DNA from: CAVAWX01 sp963592385
Lineage (GTDB): Bacteria; Actinomycetota; Coriobacteriia; Coriobacteriales; QAMH01
NCBI GenBank assembly: GCA_963592385.1
Contig: CAVAWX010000005.1
Location: 1-43,058 of the forward strand
DNA length: 43,058 nucleotides
Direction: 5' to 3'
The notes beneath the pieces were generated by a model. That model was not told the origin of the DNA, searched no databases, and was given only the letters and a program-made list of their open reading frames with translations. The position numbers and the translations under genes are program-made. Numbering within the stretch: the first letter of the stretch is position 1; every line of letters begins with the position of its first letter. This document shows positions 15,396-24,237 of this stretch, one piece after another.

Positions 15396-17780
15396 TTATT
15401 TCTTGAGCTTCTCGATGGTCTCGGCCACGACGTCGTGCCAGGCGTTGCCCACGTACCCGCTGTCCGGGCCGTCGAACTCGCCGTTCGTGTCGTCTTCGGG
15501 GGTGACCTTGTAGAGCTTCACGAGCGTCGTCTTATAGTTGGAGCCGAAGCCGCTCTTGCCGGGGATGCCGGGAAGCAGGTTGTTCACGTTCAGGTCGTGG
15601 GAGTCGTAGAGCTTCTCCGGGTCACCCTCCGGATGCCACCACGCGTGGTCGCAGGCGATGACGCGCGGGTCCTGGTAGATGTTGGTGATCTCGACTTGGG
15701 ACTTGCAGCGCCCGTAGATGTTCTCGACCCACACCCAATCGCCGTTCTTCAGACCGTACTTCTCTGCGGTCTCGGCGTTCATGTAGACGTTCGCGTCCTT
15801 CTTCAGGTTGCGCATGCGCTTCACCTGACGATGCTCGGAGTGGAAAAGGCTCCACGGACGCGCGCCGGTGGTCAGGACCAGGGGGTACTCGTCGAGCAGC
15901 TCCGGCGTCGAACCCGGGCCGGGAATGGGCTCTTCGAAGTACGGCATCGGGTCCATGCCGGCGTTCGCGTAGAAGGTCGACCACAACTCGATGCGGCCGG
16001 TCGGCGTGTTGAAGCCGGGCTGCCCGTCGGAACGCAGGCGGCCGGTCTCGTAGCGGCGATAGCTGAACGGCAGGTAGACCGGATGCTTCTCGCGCAACTC
16101 CTCGAAGCTGAAGGGCGTCTGCGCCTGGAGCATGGCGGAGAACATGTCGTCGACGTTGTCCCAGGGCCAGGCCTCGGGATTGAAGCGTTTGCCGATGAGG
16201 AGGTTGATCTCCATGTCGGACTTGCACTCGCCGATCTCGGTGACCTTGTTGATGACCTCGCCGCGCTGGCAGCCGTCGCCGACGCGGATGCCGTCGCGCT
16301 CGGGGAAGGTGGCCGCCGGCAAGACGACGTCGGAGGTCGCCATGATGGTCGGCGTCATGAACAGATCGACGCTCACGTTGAAGTCGCAGTTCATCAGGCC
16401 GATGTACTGCTCGGTCGGGTCGGCGCCCATGCAGGAGAGCACGTTGTTTTGCTGCAGCCAGGTCGCGTGAATCTTGTAGGGCTTGCCCGTGGCCATGGTG
16501 TGGCGCAGCTCGTCGGGCTGGGCAATCTGGAAGCCGAAGTTCAGCAGCGGGTACTTGTCGAGGCCGATGCGCTTCTTCCAGGTCTCCTCGGGGCACAGCT
16601 CGCGGCCCCAACCACCCGCGTAGTTCAAGATCTCGGGGGGCGCGATGATGCCGCCCGGCACGTCCACGTTGCCCGTAATCTGGAAGCACGCGGCGATGGC
16701 CTGCGAGGCCGGCAGGGCCTCCTTGGTCATGTCGACCGCAACGCCCCACTGCATCGTGCAGGGCTTGCTGTTGGCCAAGATATGCGCGGCCTCGATGATC
16801 TTGTCCTCGGGAATCCACGTAATCGCGGCAACCTTCTCGGGCGTGTACTCCTGCACGCGCTCCTTCAACTCGTCGAAGCCATAGCACCAGCGCTCGACGA
16901 AATCATGGTCGTAGAGATCCTCGTTGATGATGATGTTGAGGAAGCCGAGCGCGAGCGCCGCGTCGGTGCCGGGGCGGATGGCCAGATGCAGACGCGAGTG
17001 CGTCGACATCCAGGTGACCTTCGGGTCGATGACGACCAGCTCCATGCCACGCTTCATCAGGTCGACAACCCAGTGCCCGTAGAAACCATCGGAGTTTGCG
17101 CGCAGCGGGTAGTTGCCCCAAACGAACATCGTCTCGGGGACCTTGTACTCGGGGTTGTCGTAGCGGTCGGCGAACTGCTGCGAGCAGTCGGCCACCCAAA
17201 ACGAGCCGGCAGTCGCGGCGAAACCGGCGACACGCGGCAGATAGCAAGCGCAGCCCGACAGGAACAAAACGTAGTTGGGCGAGCCAAACGACCAGCACAG
17301 GCGAGTGATGTAGGCCGCGATGTCGCGCCCGGTGCCCTGCCCGAAGACGACAGACTCGGCGCCGTACTTCTCTTTAATGTCGAGGAAGGTGTCGGCCACC
17401 AGGTCGATCGCCTCGTCCCAGGAAATGCGCTCCCACTTGTTCTTGCCCCTGTCCTTCGGGTCGCGCTTCATGGGATACATCAGGCGGTCGGGGTGGTTCG
17501 TCACCTCGGGCACGTCGAGGCAGCGCACGCACAGCCTGCCTCCGTTGTAGGGATTTTCCGGGTCGCCCTCGCATTTGACGAGCTTGCCGTCCTTGTCCGT
17601 GTAGAGCAAGACGCCGCACCCGTCGTGACATCCGGGACCGGACCATGCGCTGCCACGCGTGACGGTCAGGCCGTCCTCCTCGTAGCGCCACGGCTTCTCG
17701 TGCTCGACGAACTGATAGTCGCCGATGAGCTGAGTGGATACACCGCTATTGTTGTATCCCTCGACACTGTGGTCTGCCAT
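15396..17780 (-). CDS. catechol-dehydroxylase-like molybdopterin enzyme
   Basis: A 794-residue member of the DMSO-reductase superfamily, of the cytosolic branch that includes the Eggerthella/Gordonibacter catechol dehydroxylases and is distantly related to pyrogallol hydroxytransferase. These enzymes reductively remove one hydroxyl of a catechol. Visible marks: no Tat signal; EDGLTVTRGSAWSGPGCHDGCG with C51-x3-C55 but Leu at position 59 where a third cluster Cys is usual, then C70, C84 and C87; PMKRDPKDRGKNKWERISW; FGQGTGRDIAAYITRLCWSFGSPNYV; VVIDPKVTWMSTHSRLHLAIRPGTD; GNVDVPGG; and the C-terminal domain with KNGDWVWVENIYGR. ATG 17780 follows GAGGAGGTAAGG. First gene of the locus; partner ferredoxin, transporter and decarboxylase follow. 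The family call rests on remembered sequence likeness; the exact substrate is unknown. Confidence 0.88.
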   Translation of the reverse strand: MADHSVEGYNNSGVSTQLIGDYQFVEHEKPWRYEEDGLTVTRGSAWSGPGCHDGCGVLLYTDKDGKLVKCEGDPENPYNGGRLCVRCLDVPEVTNHPDRLMYPMKRDPKDRGKNKWERISWDEAIDLVADTFLDIKEKYGAESVVFGQGTGRDIAAYITRLCWSFGSPNYVLFLSGCACYLPRVAGFAATAGSFWVADCSQQFADRYDNPEYKVPETMFVWGNYPLRANSDGFYGHWVVDLMKRGMELVVIDPKVTWMSTHSRLHLAIRPGTDAALALGFLNIIINEDLYDHDFVERWCYGFDELKERVQEYTPEKVAAITWIPEDKIIEAAHILANSKPCTMQWGVAVDMTKEALPASQAIAACFQITGNVDVPGGIIAPPEILNYAGGWGRELCPEETWKKRIGLDKYPLLNFGFQIAQPDELRHTMATGKPYKIHATWLQQNNVLSCMGADPTEQYIGLMNCDFNVSVDLFMTPTIMATSDVVLPAATFPERDGIRVGDGCQRGEVINKVTEIGECKSDMEINLLIGKRFNPEAWPWDNVDDMFSAMLQAQTPFSFEELREKHPVYLPFSYRRYETGRLRSDGQPGFNTPTGRIELWSTFYANAGMDPMPYFEEPIPGPGSTPELLDEYPLVLTTGARPWSLFHSEHRQVKRMRNLKKDANVYMNAETAEKYGLKNGDWVWVENIYGRCKSQVEITNIYQDPRVIACDHAWWHPEGDPEKLYDSHDLNVNNLLPGIPGKSGFGSNYKTTLVKLYKVTPEDDTNGEFDGPDSGYVGNAWHDVVAETIEKLKK

Positions 17781-17955
17781 GTCCTTACCTCCTCTATTCT
17801 CTCGTCCCTCTTTTCCCTATCCGCTTGCGGGGGCTCTCTTCCCTCGCAAGCGAAGCGAGGAGCATCGGGCTGTCCTCGCGCCGTACATGTTGGGGTGTGG
17901 AAGCCGCGGGCGGTATCGGCTCGCAAGGTGAAAAGGAGATGAAAGGGAAAAAGGG

Positions 17956-18014
17956 GGCATAAGCCGAAAAGGCTGATGCCGCGACGTGCGCTTTTCCGAT
18001 TTTCCCACTGTGGG
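17956..18014 (-). promoter_or_regulatory. leader of the dehydroxylase operon: hairpin and 11-bp palindrome
   Basis: In the ~490-base gap between the divergent dehydroxylase and SUF operons. On the minus strand GGCATCAGCC-TTTTC-GGCTTATGCC (17956-17980, one mismatch) is followed by CCCTTTTT, so it resembles a weak terminator or attenuator in the leader. Upstream of it CCCACTGTGGG (18004-18014) is a perfect 11-base inverted repeat and a candidate operator. I could not find a convincing -35/-10 pair for this operon. Confidence 0.35.
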
Positions 18015-18107
18015 CGCACATGCAAATAAGGCATGCAGGAGGGGATGGGAGGAGGCGTGGAAGGTCGCGGAGGGGTAAAAATCTAGCAACATGGTAGGGA
18101 TTTGCGC

Positions 18108-18135
18108 TTGACAGATGCGCCCCCTTCATTATCTT
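18108..18135 (+). promoter_or_regulatory. sigma70-type promoter of the SUF operon
   Basis: TTGACA at 18108-18113, 16-base spacer, TATCTT at 18130-18135. The -35 is a perfect consensus. The leader to the sufC start is about 130 bases; I see no IscR-type palindrome there with confidence. Confidence 0.7.
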
Positions 18136-18271
18136 GAATCGGCATAGAGAGGCGCCGTGCCCACAGACACGCGGACGCGTCGAAGGAAAACGACGCGGCC
18201 GGCACCCGACATGGCCGGCACGCACGCGTGCGAGCGGATGCGGCGAGACAACTTGACGAAGGGGGCCTGAT

Positions 18272-19069
18272 ATGGCTGGAAACGAGGCGCTGCTGTCCGT
18301 GCGCGGGCTGTCCGCTTCCGTGGACGAGAAGCAGATTCTGCACGGTATCGACCTGGAGGTGCCGAGCGGCGAGGTCCATGTGCTGATGGGCCCCAACGGC
18401 GCGGGCAAGTCCACGCTGGGGCACGTGTGCATGGGCGAGCCCACCTACACGGTCACGGGCGGGCAGGTCGTCTTCGACGGCGCCGACATCACGGAGCTGA
18501 CCCCCGACAAGCGCAGCCGCGCGGGCCTTTTTTTGAGCTTTCAGGCGCCCGTCGAGATCCCGGGCGTGCCGCTGCGCAGCTTCCTGCGCGCCACCGTCAC
18601 CGGCCGCGAGGGGCTGGACCTGAAGAACAAGGAGTTCAAGAAGCGCGTGCGCGCCCTGGCCGACGAGCTGAGCCTGGACCGCGCCTACCTGAACCGCGAG
18701 CTGGGCGTCGGCTTTTCGGGTGGCGAGAAGAAGAAGGTCGAGATGCTCCAGCTGCTCTTGCTCGAGCCGAAGCTGGCCATACTCGACGAGACGGACTCGG
18801 GCCTCGACGTGGACGCGCTGTCGGTGGTCTCGAAGGGCATGCAGGCCTACCGCGAGCGCCTCGACGGCACCCTGCTCATCATCACCCACAACACGCGCAT
18901 ACTCGAGCACCTCGACGTCGACCGCGTGCACGTGATGGTGAAGGGCCACATCGTGGCGACCGGCGACGCGTCCATGATCGACGACATCGACAAGAACGGC
19001 TTCGAGCAGTTCGAGGGCGCGGCGCACGACGAGCCGGCCGCAACGCCCGGCGCAACCGGCGCGGAATAG
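18272..19069 (+). CDS. sufC: SUF ATPase SufC
   Basis: A 265-residue ABC-type ATPase that drives the SufBCD iron-sulfur scaffold in the cytoplasm. Walker A is GPNGAGKSTL (~residues 36-45), the SufC signature is GVGFSGGEKKKVEMLQLLL, Walker B is LAILDETDSGLD, and the H-loop is IITHNTRIL. The first gene of the operon, AAGGGGG lies ahead of ATG 18272, and a good promoter is 130 bases upstream. The C-terminus has a short Ala/Pro/Gly-rich extension. Order C-B-D-S-U is the normal arrangement in Gram-positive bacteria lacking ISC. Confidence 0.98.
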   Translation: MAGNEALLSVRGLSASVDEKQILHGIDLEVPSGEVHVLMGPNGAGKSTLGHVCMGEPTYTVTGGQVVFDGADITELTPDKRSRAGLFLSFQAPVEIPGVPLRSFLRATVTGREGLDLKNKEFKKRVRALADELSLDRAYLNRELGVGFSGGEKKKVEMLQLLLLEPKLAILDETDSGLDVDALSVVSKGMQAYRERLDGTLLIITHNTRILEHLDVDRVHVMVKGHIVATGDASMIDDIDKNGFEQFEGAAHDEPAATPGATGAE

Positions 19070-19078
19070 AGGTGCGCC

Positions 19079-20500
19079 ATGCCTGAAGAGAGCAAGAGGG
19101 AAAGGACGCAGGTCGCCGACATCGACCGCAGCGTCTACGACTTCAGCTACAGCGAGGAGGGCTTCAAGAAGCTCGACGCCGGCCTCGACCCCGACATCGT
19201 GCGCGAGATCTCGGCGGAAAAAGACGAGCCGGACTGGATGCTCGAGCACCGCCTGAAGTCGCTCGAGATCTACAACGCGACGCCCGTGCCCGACTGGGGC
19301 CCGGCCATCGACGGGCTGGACATGGACCACATCGTCACCTACGTCAAGCCCGACACCGAGCAGAAAAGCGACTGGGAAAGCGTCCCCGACGACATCAAGG
19401 ACACCTTCGACCGCCTGGGCATCCCCAAGGCCGAGCGCAAGTACCTGGCAGGCGTGGGCGCCCAGTACGACTCCGAGCTGGTCTACCACTCTATGCAGGA
19501 CTCGGCGGCCAAGATGGGCATCGTCTACTCCGGCATCGAGGAGGCCCTGCACGGTGAATACGCCGAGCTGATCCGCGAGAAGTTCATGACGCTCATCCCG
19601 CCCACCGACCACAAGTTCGCGGCCCTGCACGGCGCCGTGTGGTCCGGCGGCAGCTTCGTCTACGTGCCGGCCGGCACCAAGCTCGACTACCCGCTGCAAA
19701 GCTACTTCCGCCTGAACGCCAAGGGCGCGGGCCAGTTCGAGCACACCTTGATCATCGTCGAAGACGACGCGGACCTGCACTTCATCGAGGGCTGCAGCGC
19801 GCCGAAGTACAACGTGGCCAACCTGCACGCCGGCGCCGTCGAGCTGTTCATCGGCAAACGCGCGCACCTGCGCTACTCGACCATCGAGAACTGGTCGAAG
19901 AACATGTACAACTTGAACACCAAGCGCGCCGTCTGCGACGAGGGCGGCGACATCGAGTGGATCTCGGGCTCGTTCGGCAGCCACGTCGGCTACCTCTACC
20001 CCATGAGCATCTTGAACGGCCGCGCGGCCAAGTCGAGCTTCACCGGCATCACCTTCGCCGGCGCGGGGCAAAACCTCGACACCGGCTGCAAGCTCGTCTT
20101 GAACGCGCCGGAGACGAGCGCGAGCGTCGAGACGAAGTCCATCTCCAAAGACGGCGGCATCTCGACCTTCCGCTCCTCGATCGTGGCCACGCCCAAGGCG
20201 CGCGGCGCGAAGGCGTCGGTGTCGTGCCAGAGCCTCATGCTCGACGACACGAGCCGCAGCGACACCATCCCGGCCATGGACATACGGGTCAAAGACATCG
20301 ACGTCGGACACGAGGCCTCCATCGGGCGCATCGGCAACGACAAGGTCTTCTACCTGATGAGCCGCGGCATGAGCGAGGAAGAGGCCCGCACGATGATCGT
20401 GAACGGCTTCGCCGACCCGGTGTCCAAGGAGCTGCCGCTGGAGTACGCGGTCGAGATGAACAACCTGATCAAACTCGAGATGGAAGGGGCGATCGGATAA
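19079..20500 (+). CDS. sufB: Fe-S scaffold protein SufB
   Basis: A 473-residue SufB, the scaffold on which [4Fe-4S] clusters are built with SufC and SufD. Typical segments: PDWMLEHRLKSLEIY, KSDWESVPDDIKDTFDRLGIP, ALHGAVWSGGSFVYVPAGTK, the beta-helix core with TLIIVEDDADLHFIEGCSAP, NWSKNMYNLNTKRA, and the C-terminal MDIRVKDIDVGHEASIGRIGNDKVFYLMSRG with NGFADPVSKELPLEYAVE. Normal length. Starts nine bases after sufC, with a GAGGTG ribosome site; its TAA overlaps the sufD ATG. Confidence 0.98.
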   Translation: MPEESKRERTQVADIDRSVYDFSYSEEGFKKLDAGLDPDIVREISAEKDEPDWMLEHRLKSLEIYNATPVPDWGPAIDGLDMDHIVTYVKPDTEQKSDWESVPDDIKDTFDRLGIPKAERKYLAGVGAQYDSELVYHSMQDSAAKMGIVYSGIEEALHGEYAELIREKFMTLIPPTDHKFAALHGAVWSGGSFVYVPAGTKLDYPLQSYFRLNAKGAGQFEHTLIIVEDDADLHFIEGCSAPKYNVANLHAGAVELFIGKRAHLRYSTIENWSKNMYNLNTKRAVCDEGGDIEWISGSFGSHVGYLYPMSILNGRAAKSSFTGITFAGAGQNLDTGCKLVLNAPETSASVETKSISKDGGISTFRSSIVATPKARGAKASVSCQSLMLDDTSRSDTIPAMDIRVKDIDVGHEASIGRIGNDKVFYLMSRGMSEEEARTMIVNGFADPVSKELPLEYAVEMNNLIKLEMEGAIG

Positions 20501-21744
20501 TGAGCGAGAAGATCAAGCACATCGCGCAGATGCCCGCCATCACGTGGTACGGCCTGAAGGCCAACGAGGCCGACATCGAGCTGCCCTGCGAGCTGGCGGG
20601 CGCGGACGAGGCCTGCGTCGAGGTCGTGGCGGATGAGGGCGTCGTGGGTGAAGCGGGCGCGTTTGCGGCCGCGATGGACGCCGCGCAGAAGGCCTGGCTG
20701 CCCCTGCACGAAAACGACGAGGTGGCCTGCTCGACGGCGCACGCCACAGACGAGGAGGCGGCCTACGGCGGCCTTGCCATGAGCGTCTACCAGAAACGCG
20801 CCGACGAGATCGAGCTGGCCCGCGACCTGCGTGTCGCCTTCGAGACGGGGCTGGGCGCCGAGGCGAGCGCCTGGCTTGCCGATGCGGCGACGAGAAGCGT
20901 CGTCTTCACCCCGCAGGAGGGAGAGAGCCACGCGGCGGTCTACGTGCGCGCGGCAGACGCGGCGGCGGCGATTGCGGCGATCGACGTCGTGGCCGCGCCG
21001 GGCGCCGATTTCACCCTCGACATCGTGGTCGACTCCCCGCAGCCCGGCACCGGCCTTGCCGCGACGACCACGCGCGTCTTCGCGGGCGCGGGCGCCCATG
21101 TGCAGCTGCGCCGCGTGCAGACGCTCGACGACACCTGGACCGACCTCGACGACATGGGGCTGTTTTTAGACGCGGACGCGCACGTCGAGATCTCCCAAAG
21201 CGTGCTGGGCGGCCAAAAGAGCGTGAACGCCGTGGCAGGCGACCTGCGCGGCGACGCCTCGAGAGCCGAAGTGGCCGTGCGCTATCTCGGGCGCGGCGGC
21301 TCCGTGCACGACTTCAACTACAACCTGCGCCACCACGGCAAGAAGACCGAATGTGCGATCGCGGCAAACGGCGTGCTGGCGGGCAACTCGCGCAAGACCC
21401 TGCGCGGCACCATCGACCTCGTGAAAGGCGCGAAGGGCGCCCAGGGCGCGGAAAACGAGTCCGTGCTGCTCGTGGACGAGGGCGTGCGCAACACGACCGT
21501 GCCCGTGATCTTGTGCAACGAAGACGACGTGGCGGGCAACCACGGCGCCACCATCGGGCACATACGCGCCGACCAGATGTTCTACATGGCCAGCCGCGGG
21601 CTTGCGCCGGATGCGGCCGAGCAGATGTTTTCCGGCGCCTATCTGGAAGCCGCCTGGCTGGAGGCGCACGACGAGGCCGCCAAGCAGGCCGTCGCGCGCC
21701 TGGGCCGCAACGTGGTAGACGATTTCGAGGAGGTCTGCGCATGA
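20500..21744 (+). CDS. sufD: SUF assembly protein SufD
   Basis: A 414-residue SufD, partner of SufB in the SufBC2D complex. The N-terminal half is weakly conserved and Ala-rich, as usual in actinobacteria; the C-terminal half has the beta-helix and the shared end FNYNLRHHGKKTECAIAANG, LRGTIDLVKGAKGA, and NHGATIGHIRADQMFYMASRG. Start ATG 20500 overlaps the sufB stop (TAATG) and the end overlaps sufS (ATGA), so translation of B, D and S is coupled. Confidence 0.96.
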   Translation: MSEKIKHIAQMPAITWYGLKANEADIELPCELAGADEACVEVVADEGVVGEAGAFAAAMDAAQKAWLPLHENDEVACSTAHATDEEAAYGGLAMSVYQKRADEIELARDLRVAFETGLGAEASAWLADAATRSVVFTPQEGESHAAVYVRAADAAAAIAAIDVVAAPGADFTLDIVVDSPQPGTGLAATTTRVFAGAGAHVQLRRVQTLDDTWTDLDDMGLFLDADAHVEISQSVLGGQKSVNAVAGDLRGDASRAEVAVRYLGRGGSVHDFNYNLRHHGKKTECAIAANGVLAGNSRKTLRGTIDLVKGAKGAQGAENESVLLVDEGVRNTTVPVILCNEDDVAGNHGATIGHIRADQMFYMASRGLAPDAAEQMFSGAYLEAAWLEAHDEAAKQAVARLGRNVVDDFEEVCA

Positions 21745-22973
21745 GCGTCGACATCGAGCACAACCCCTACAAGGCGGACTTTCCCCTGCTCGTCGCGCAT
21801 CCGCACCTGGCCTACCTCGACTCGGCGGCCACGGCGCAGCGCCCCCAGTGCGTGCTCGACGCGCAGGCCGAGTTCTCGCGTACGATGAACGCGAACCCCC
21901 TGCGCGGCCTCTACGAGCTGTCGGTGAAGGCGACGGCGGCCATCGACGCCACCCGCGCCCACATTGCCCGCTACATCGGCGCAGGCGAGGATGCCGCGCG
22001 CGACATCGTCTTCTCGCGCAACACCTCCGAGGCGCTGAACATGCTCGCGGCCTCGTGGGGCGGCGCGCATGTGCACGAAGGCGACGAGGTGGCCGTGACC
22101 ATCATGGAGCACCACTCGAACATGGTGCCCTGGCAGCAGCTGTGCCGGCGGGCCGGCGCGCGCATCGTCTACCTCTACTGCGACATGGACGGACACATCC
22201 CCGCATCCGAGCTGGACAAGATAGGGCCTGCCACGAAGGTGGTCGCCGCCGCACAGGTCAGCAACGTGCTCGGCGTGGAAAACCCCGTGGCCGAGCTGGC
22301 GGCGCGCGCGCATGCGGTCGGCGCCGTCATGGTCGTGGACGGCGCGCAGGGCATCCCTCACGCGCACGTGGACGTGAAGGAGATGGGCTGCGACTTCTAC
22401 GCGTTTTCCGCCCACAAGATGCTGGGGCCTTTCGGCATCGGCGTGCTGTGGGGCAAACACGAGCTGCTCGAGGCGATGGACCCCTTCCTCACGGGCGGCG
22501 AGATGGTCGAGACCGTCTCGGAGGAGAGCGCCGTGTGGAGCCCCGTGCCCGAGAAGTTCGAGGCGGGCACCCAGGACGCCTGCGGCATCTACGCCACGGA
22601 CGCGGCGCTCACCTATATGGAGCAGGTGGGTATCGACGCGATCGCCGAGCGCGAGGCCGCGCTTGCCCGCTACCTCATGGACGAGCTGGCCGAGCTGGAC
22701 TACATCGAGCTCGTGGGGCCGGCCGACCCGGCCGCGCACCACGGGGCCATCAGCTGGAACCTGCACGACATCCACCCGCACGACGTCAGCTCGATCATGG
22801 CCCAAGACGAGGTCGCGATACGCGCCGGCCACCACTGCGCCCAGCCGCTGCTCACGCACCTCGGGGTGAAGAGCTGCTGTCGCTCGAGCGTGGCTTTCTA
22901 CAACGACAAGGCCGACATCGACCGCTTCGTCGAGTCGGTGAAAGGGGTCTGGAGGATCTTCCATGGAGAATAG
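21741..22973 (+). CDS. sufS: cysteine desulfurase SufS
   Basis: A 410-residue PLP enzyme, class-II cysteine desulfurase. It takes sulfur from cysteine and hands it to SufU. Markers: LDSAATAQRP near the N-terminus, EHHSNMVPWQ, VVDGAQGIPH, the PLP lysine K226 in FSAHKMLGPFGIG, and the catalytic C366 in RAGHHCAQPL in the short-loop form of type II enzymes. The gene overlaps sufD by four bases and sufU by eleven. Confidence 0.97.
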   Translation: MSVDIEHNPYKADFPLLVAHPHLAYLDSAATAQRPQCVLDAQAEFSRTMNANPLRGLYELSVKATAAIDATRAHIARYIGAGEDAARDIVFSRNTSEALNMLAASWGGAHVHEGDEVAVTIMEHHSNMVPWQQLCRRAGARIVYLYCDMDGHIPASELDKIGPATKVVAAAQVSNVLGVENPVAELAARAHAVGAVMVVDGAQGIPHAHVDVKEMGCDFYAFSAHKMLGPFGIGVLWGKHELLEAMDPFLTGGEMVETVSEESAVWSPVPEKFEAGTQDACGIYATDAALTYMEQVGIDAIAEREAALARYLMDELAELDYIELVGPADPAAHHGAISWNLHDIHPHDVSSIMAQDEVAIRAGHHCAQPLLTHLGVKSCCRSSVAFYNDKADIDRFVESVKGVWRIFHGE

Positions 22974-23403
22974 CAAGGCGCTCTACACCGGCGCGCTGAT
23001 GGAGCACAACGCGCACCCGGACTACAAGTACGAGATGGAGGCGCCCAGCTGCGCCCACGACGGCATCAACGCCTCGTGCGGCGACGAGATGACGCTGTAT
23101 CTGCGCCTGGACGGCGACGAGATAGCCGAGGCGTCGTTCACCGGGCACGGCTGCGCGGTCAGCCAGGCGTCGGCCGACATCATGGCCGAGCTCATCTCCG
23201 GCGAGACGATTGAGGAGGCCCGGCGCCTGTCCGGCCTGTTCATCTCCATGATTCAGGGCCGCGAGCTGTCCGAGGACGAGCGCGAGGACCTCGACGAGGC
23301 CGCGGAGCTGGAGACTATCTCGAAAATGCCGAGCCGTGTAAAATGTGCCGAACTTGCATGGCGCACTCTGGACGGCATGCTCGAGAAACGAGGAGAGAGC
23401 TGA
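22963..23403 (+). CDS. sufU: zinc-dependent sulfurtransferase SufU
   Basis: A 146-residue SufU, the zinc protein that accepts sulfur from SufS in Gram-positive type SUF systems. Zinc ligands are visible: C39 and D41 in NASCGDEM, C64 in GHGCAVSQAS, and C128 in VKCAELAW; the extra ~20-residue region between, typical of SufU and not IscU, is present (LISGETIEEARRLSGLF). Starts inside sufS and its TGA shares a base with the next ATG. Confidence 0.96.
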   Translation: MENSKALYTGALMEHNAHPDYKYEMEAPSCAHDGINASCGDEMTLYLRLDGDEIAEASFTGHGCAVSQASADIMAELISGETIEEARRLSGLFISMIQGRELSEDEREDLDEAAELETISKMPSRVKCAELAWRTLDGMLEKRGES

Positions 23404-24236
23404 TGAAGCACACGCGCGGCGGCCGGCGAGGCAGCACCCCGATGCGGGTCTGCGTCCTCGCGATGCTTGCCGCCGTGCTCGCGGTCGCGACATTCACCCT
23501 GTGCGCCTGCACGAGCAGCGGCGGCGGGGACACGACCCAGCAAAACCAGCAGGCAGGCTCCGAGCAGCAGGGCGGCACGGACGGCCAGGACCAGGAAAAC
23601 CAGGGCACCAAGGCCGACGAGAAGAGCGCCGCCGAGATCAAGGCGAAAAAGGAGCAGGCCGAGCAGGACGCCGCCGAGTCCAAGGAGCTCGACAAAGACC
23701 CCTACGCCAACGGCATCCACCACGCCGAGATGATCGTCTCCGGCTACGAGGACACCCCCATCGAGATAGAGGTCCACTCGCAGGACGCGCGGCGCACCTC
23801 GGCGCTGTTTTGCAAGCTCGCAAACGAGGGCTTCTACGACGGCAAGAGCATCTACTGGATCGTGAAGGACCTCTACGCGCGCTTCGGCGACCGCAGCGGC
23901 GAGAGCGCCGGGCAGCACTGGGTGCGCGGCGAGTACCGCGAGGCCGGCATCGACAACGGCCTCTCGTTGCGCCGCGGGTGGATCGCCATGTCGCGCACCG
24001 AAGACGGCTACAACTCGGACGCCTCCTCGCTCGTGCTGCTCTTGAGCGACGCGTCGTATCTGGACGGCAAGTACGCGACCTTCGCGAAGATCACCTCGGG
24101 AATTGAGGTTTTCGACAAGATTTCCGCCCTGACCGAAACCGACAAGGCCAACGGGGGGATAGAATTGGAGGAGAGCGGCAAGATTTCCAACGAGGAAGAC
24201 TGCCCCGTCATCACTTCGATAAGGATGGTTGATTAA
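23403..24236 (+). CDS. cyclophilin-fold lipoprotein with degenerate active site
   Basis: A 277-residue protein with a lipoprotein signal: basic N-terminus, hydrophobic stretch, lipobox LCAC, then a charged Gln/Glu/Lys-rich linker. The rest aligns with a cyclophilin domain next to its downstream neighbour: HHAEMIVSGYEDTPIEI, CKLANEGFYDGKSIYWIV, GWIAMSRTEDGYNSDASS, LDGKYATFAKITSGIEVFDKI. The catalytic residues of peptidyl-prolyl isomerases are not kept: where the neighbour has YRFVQDFCMQGG, this one has YWIVKDLYARFG, so the Arg, Phe and Gln are replaced. It may be a membrane-anchored chaperone or binding protein without isomerase activity. It begins at the sufU stop (TGATG), thus part of the SUF operon. 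Confidence 0.85.
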   Translation: MKHTRGGRRGSTPMRVCVLAMLAAVLAVATFTLCACTSSGGGDTTQQNQQAGSEQQGGTDGQDQENQGTKADEKSAAEIKAKKEQAEQDAAESKELDKDPYANGIHHAEMIVSGYEDTPIEIEVHSQDARRTSALFCKLANEGFYDGKSIYWIVKDLYARFGDRSGESAGQHWVRGEYREAGIDNGLSLRRGWIAMSRTEDGYNSDASSLVLLLSDASYLDGKYATFAKITSGIEVFDKISALTETDKANGGIELEESGKISNEEDCPVITSIRMVD

Positions 24237-24237
24237 C

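Noticed and set aside
15345..17942. Long plus-strand frame of 865 codons opposite the dehydroxylase gene
   Set aside because: Antisense shadow: rich in Val, Arg and His from high-G+C codon bias, no ribosome site, while the minus strand codes a recognisable enzyme.
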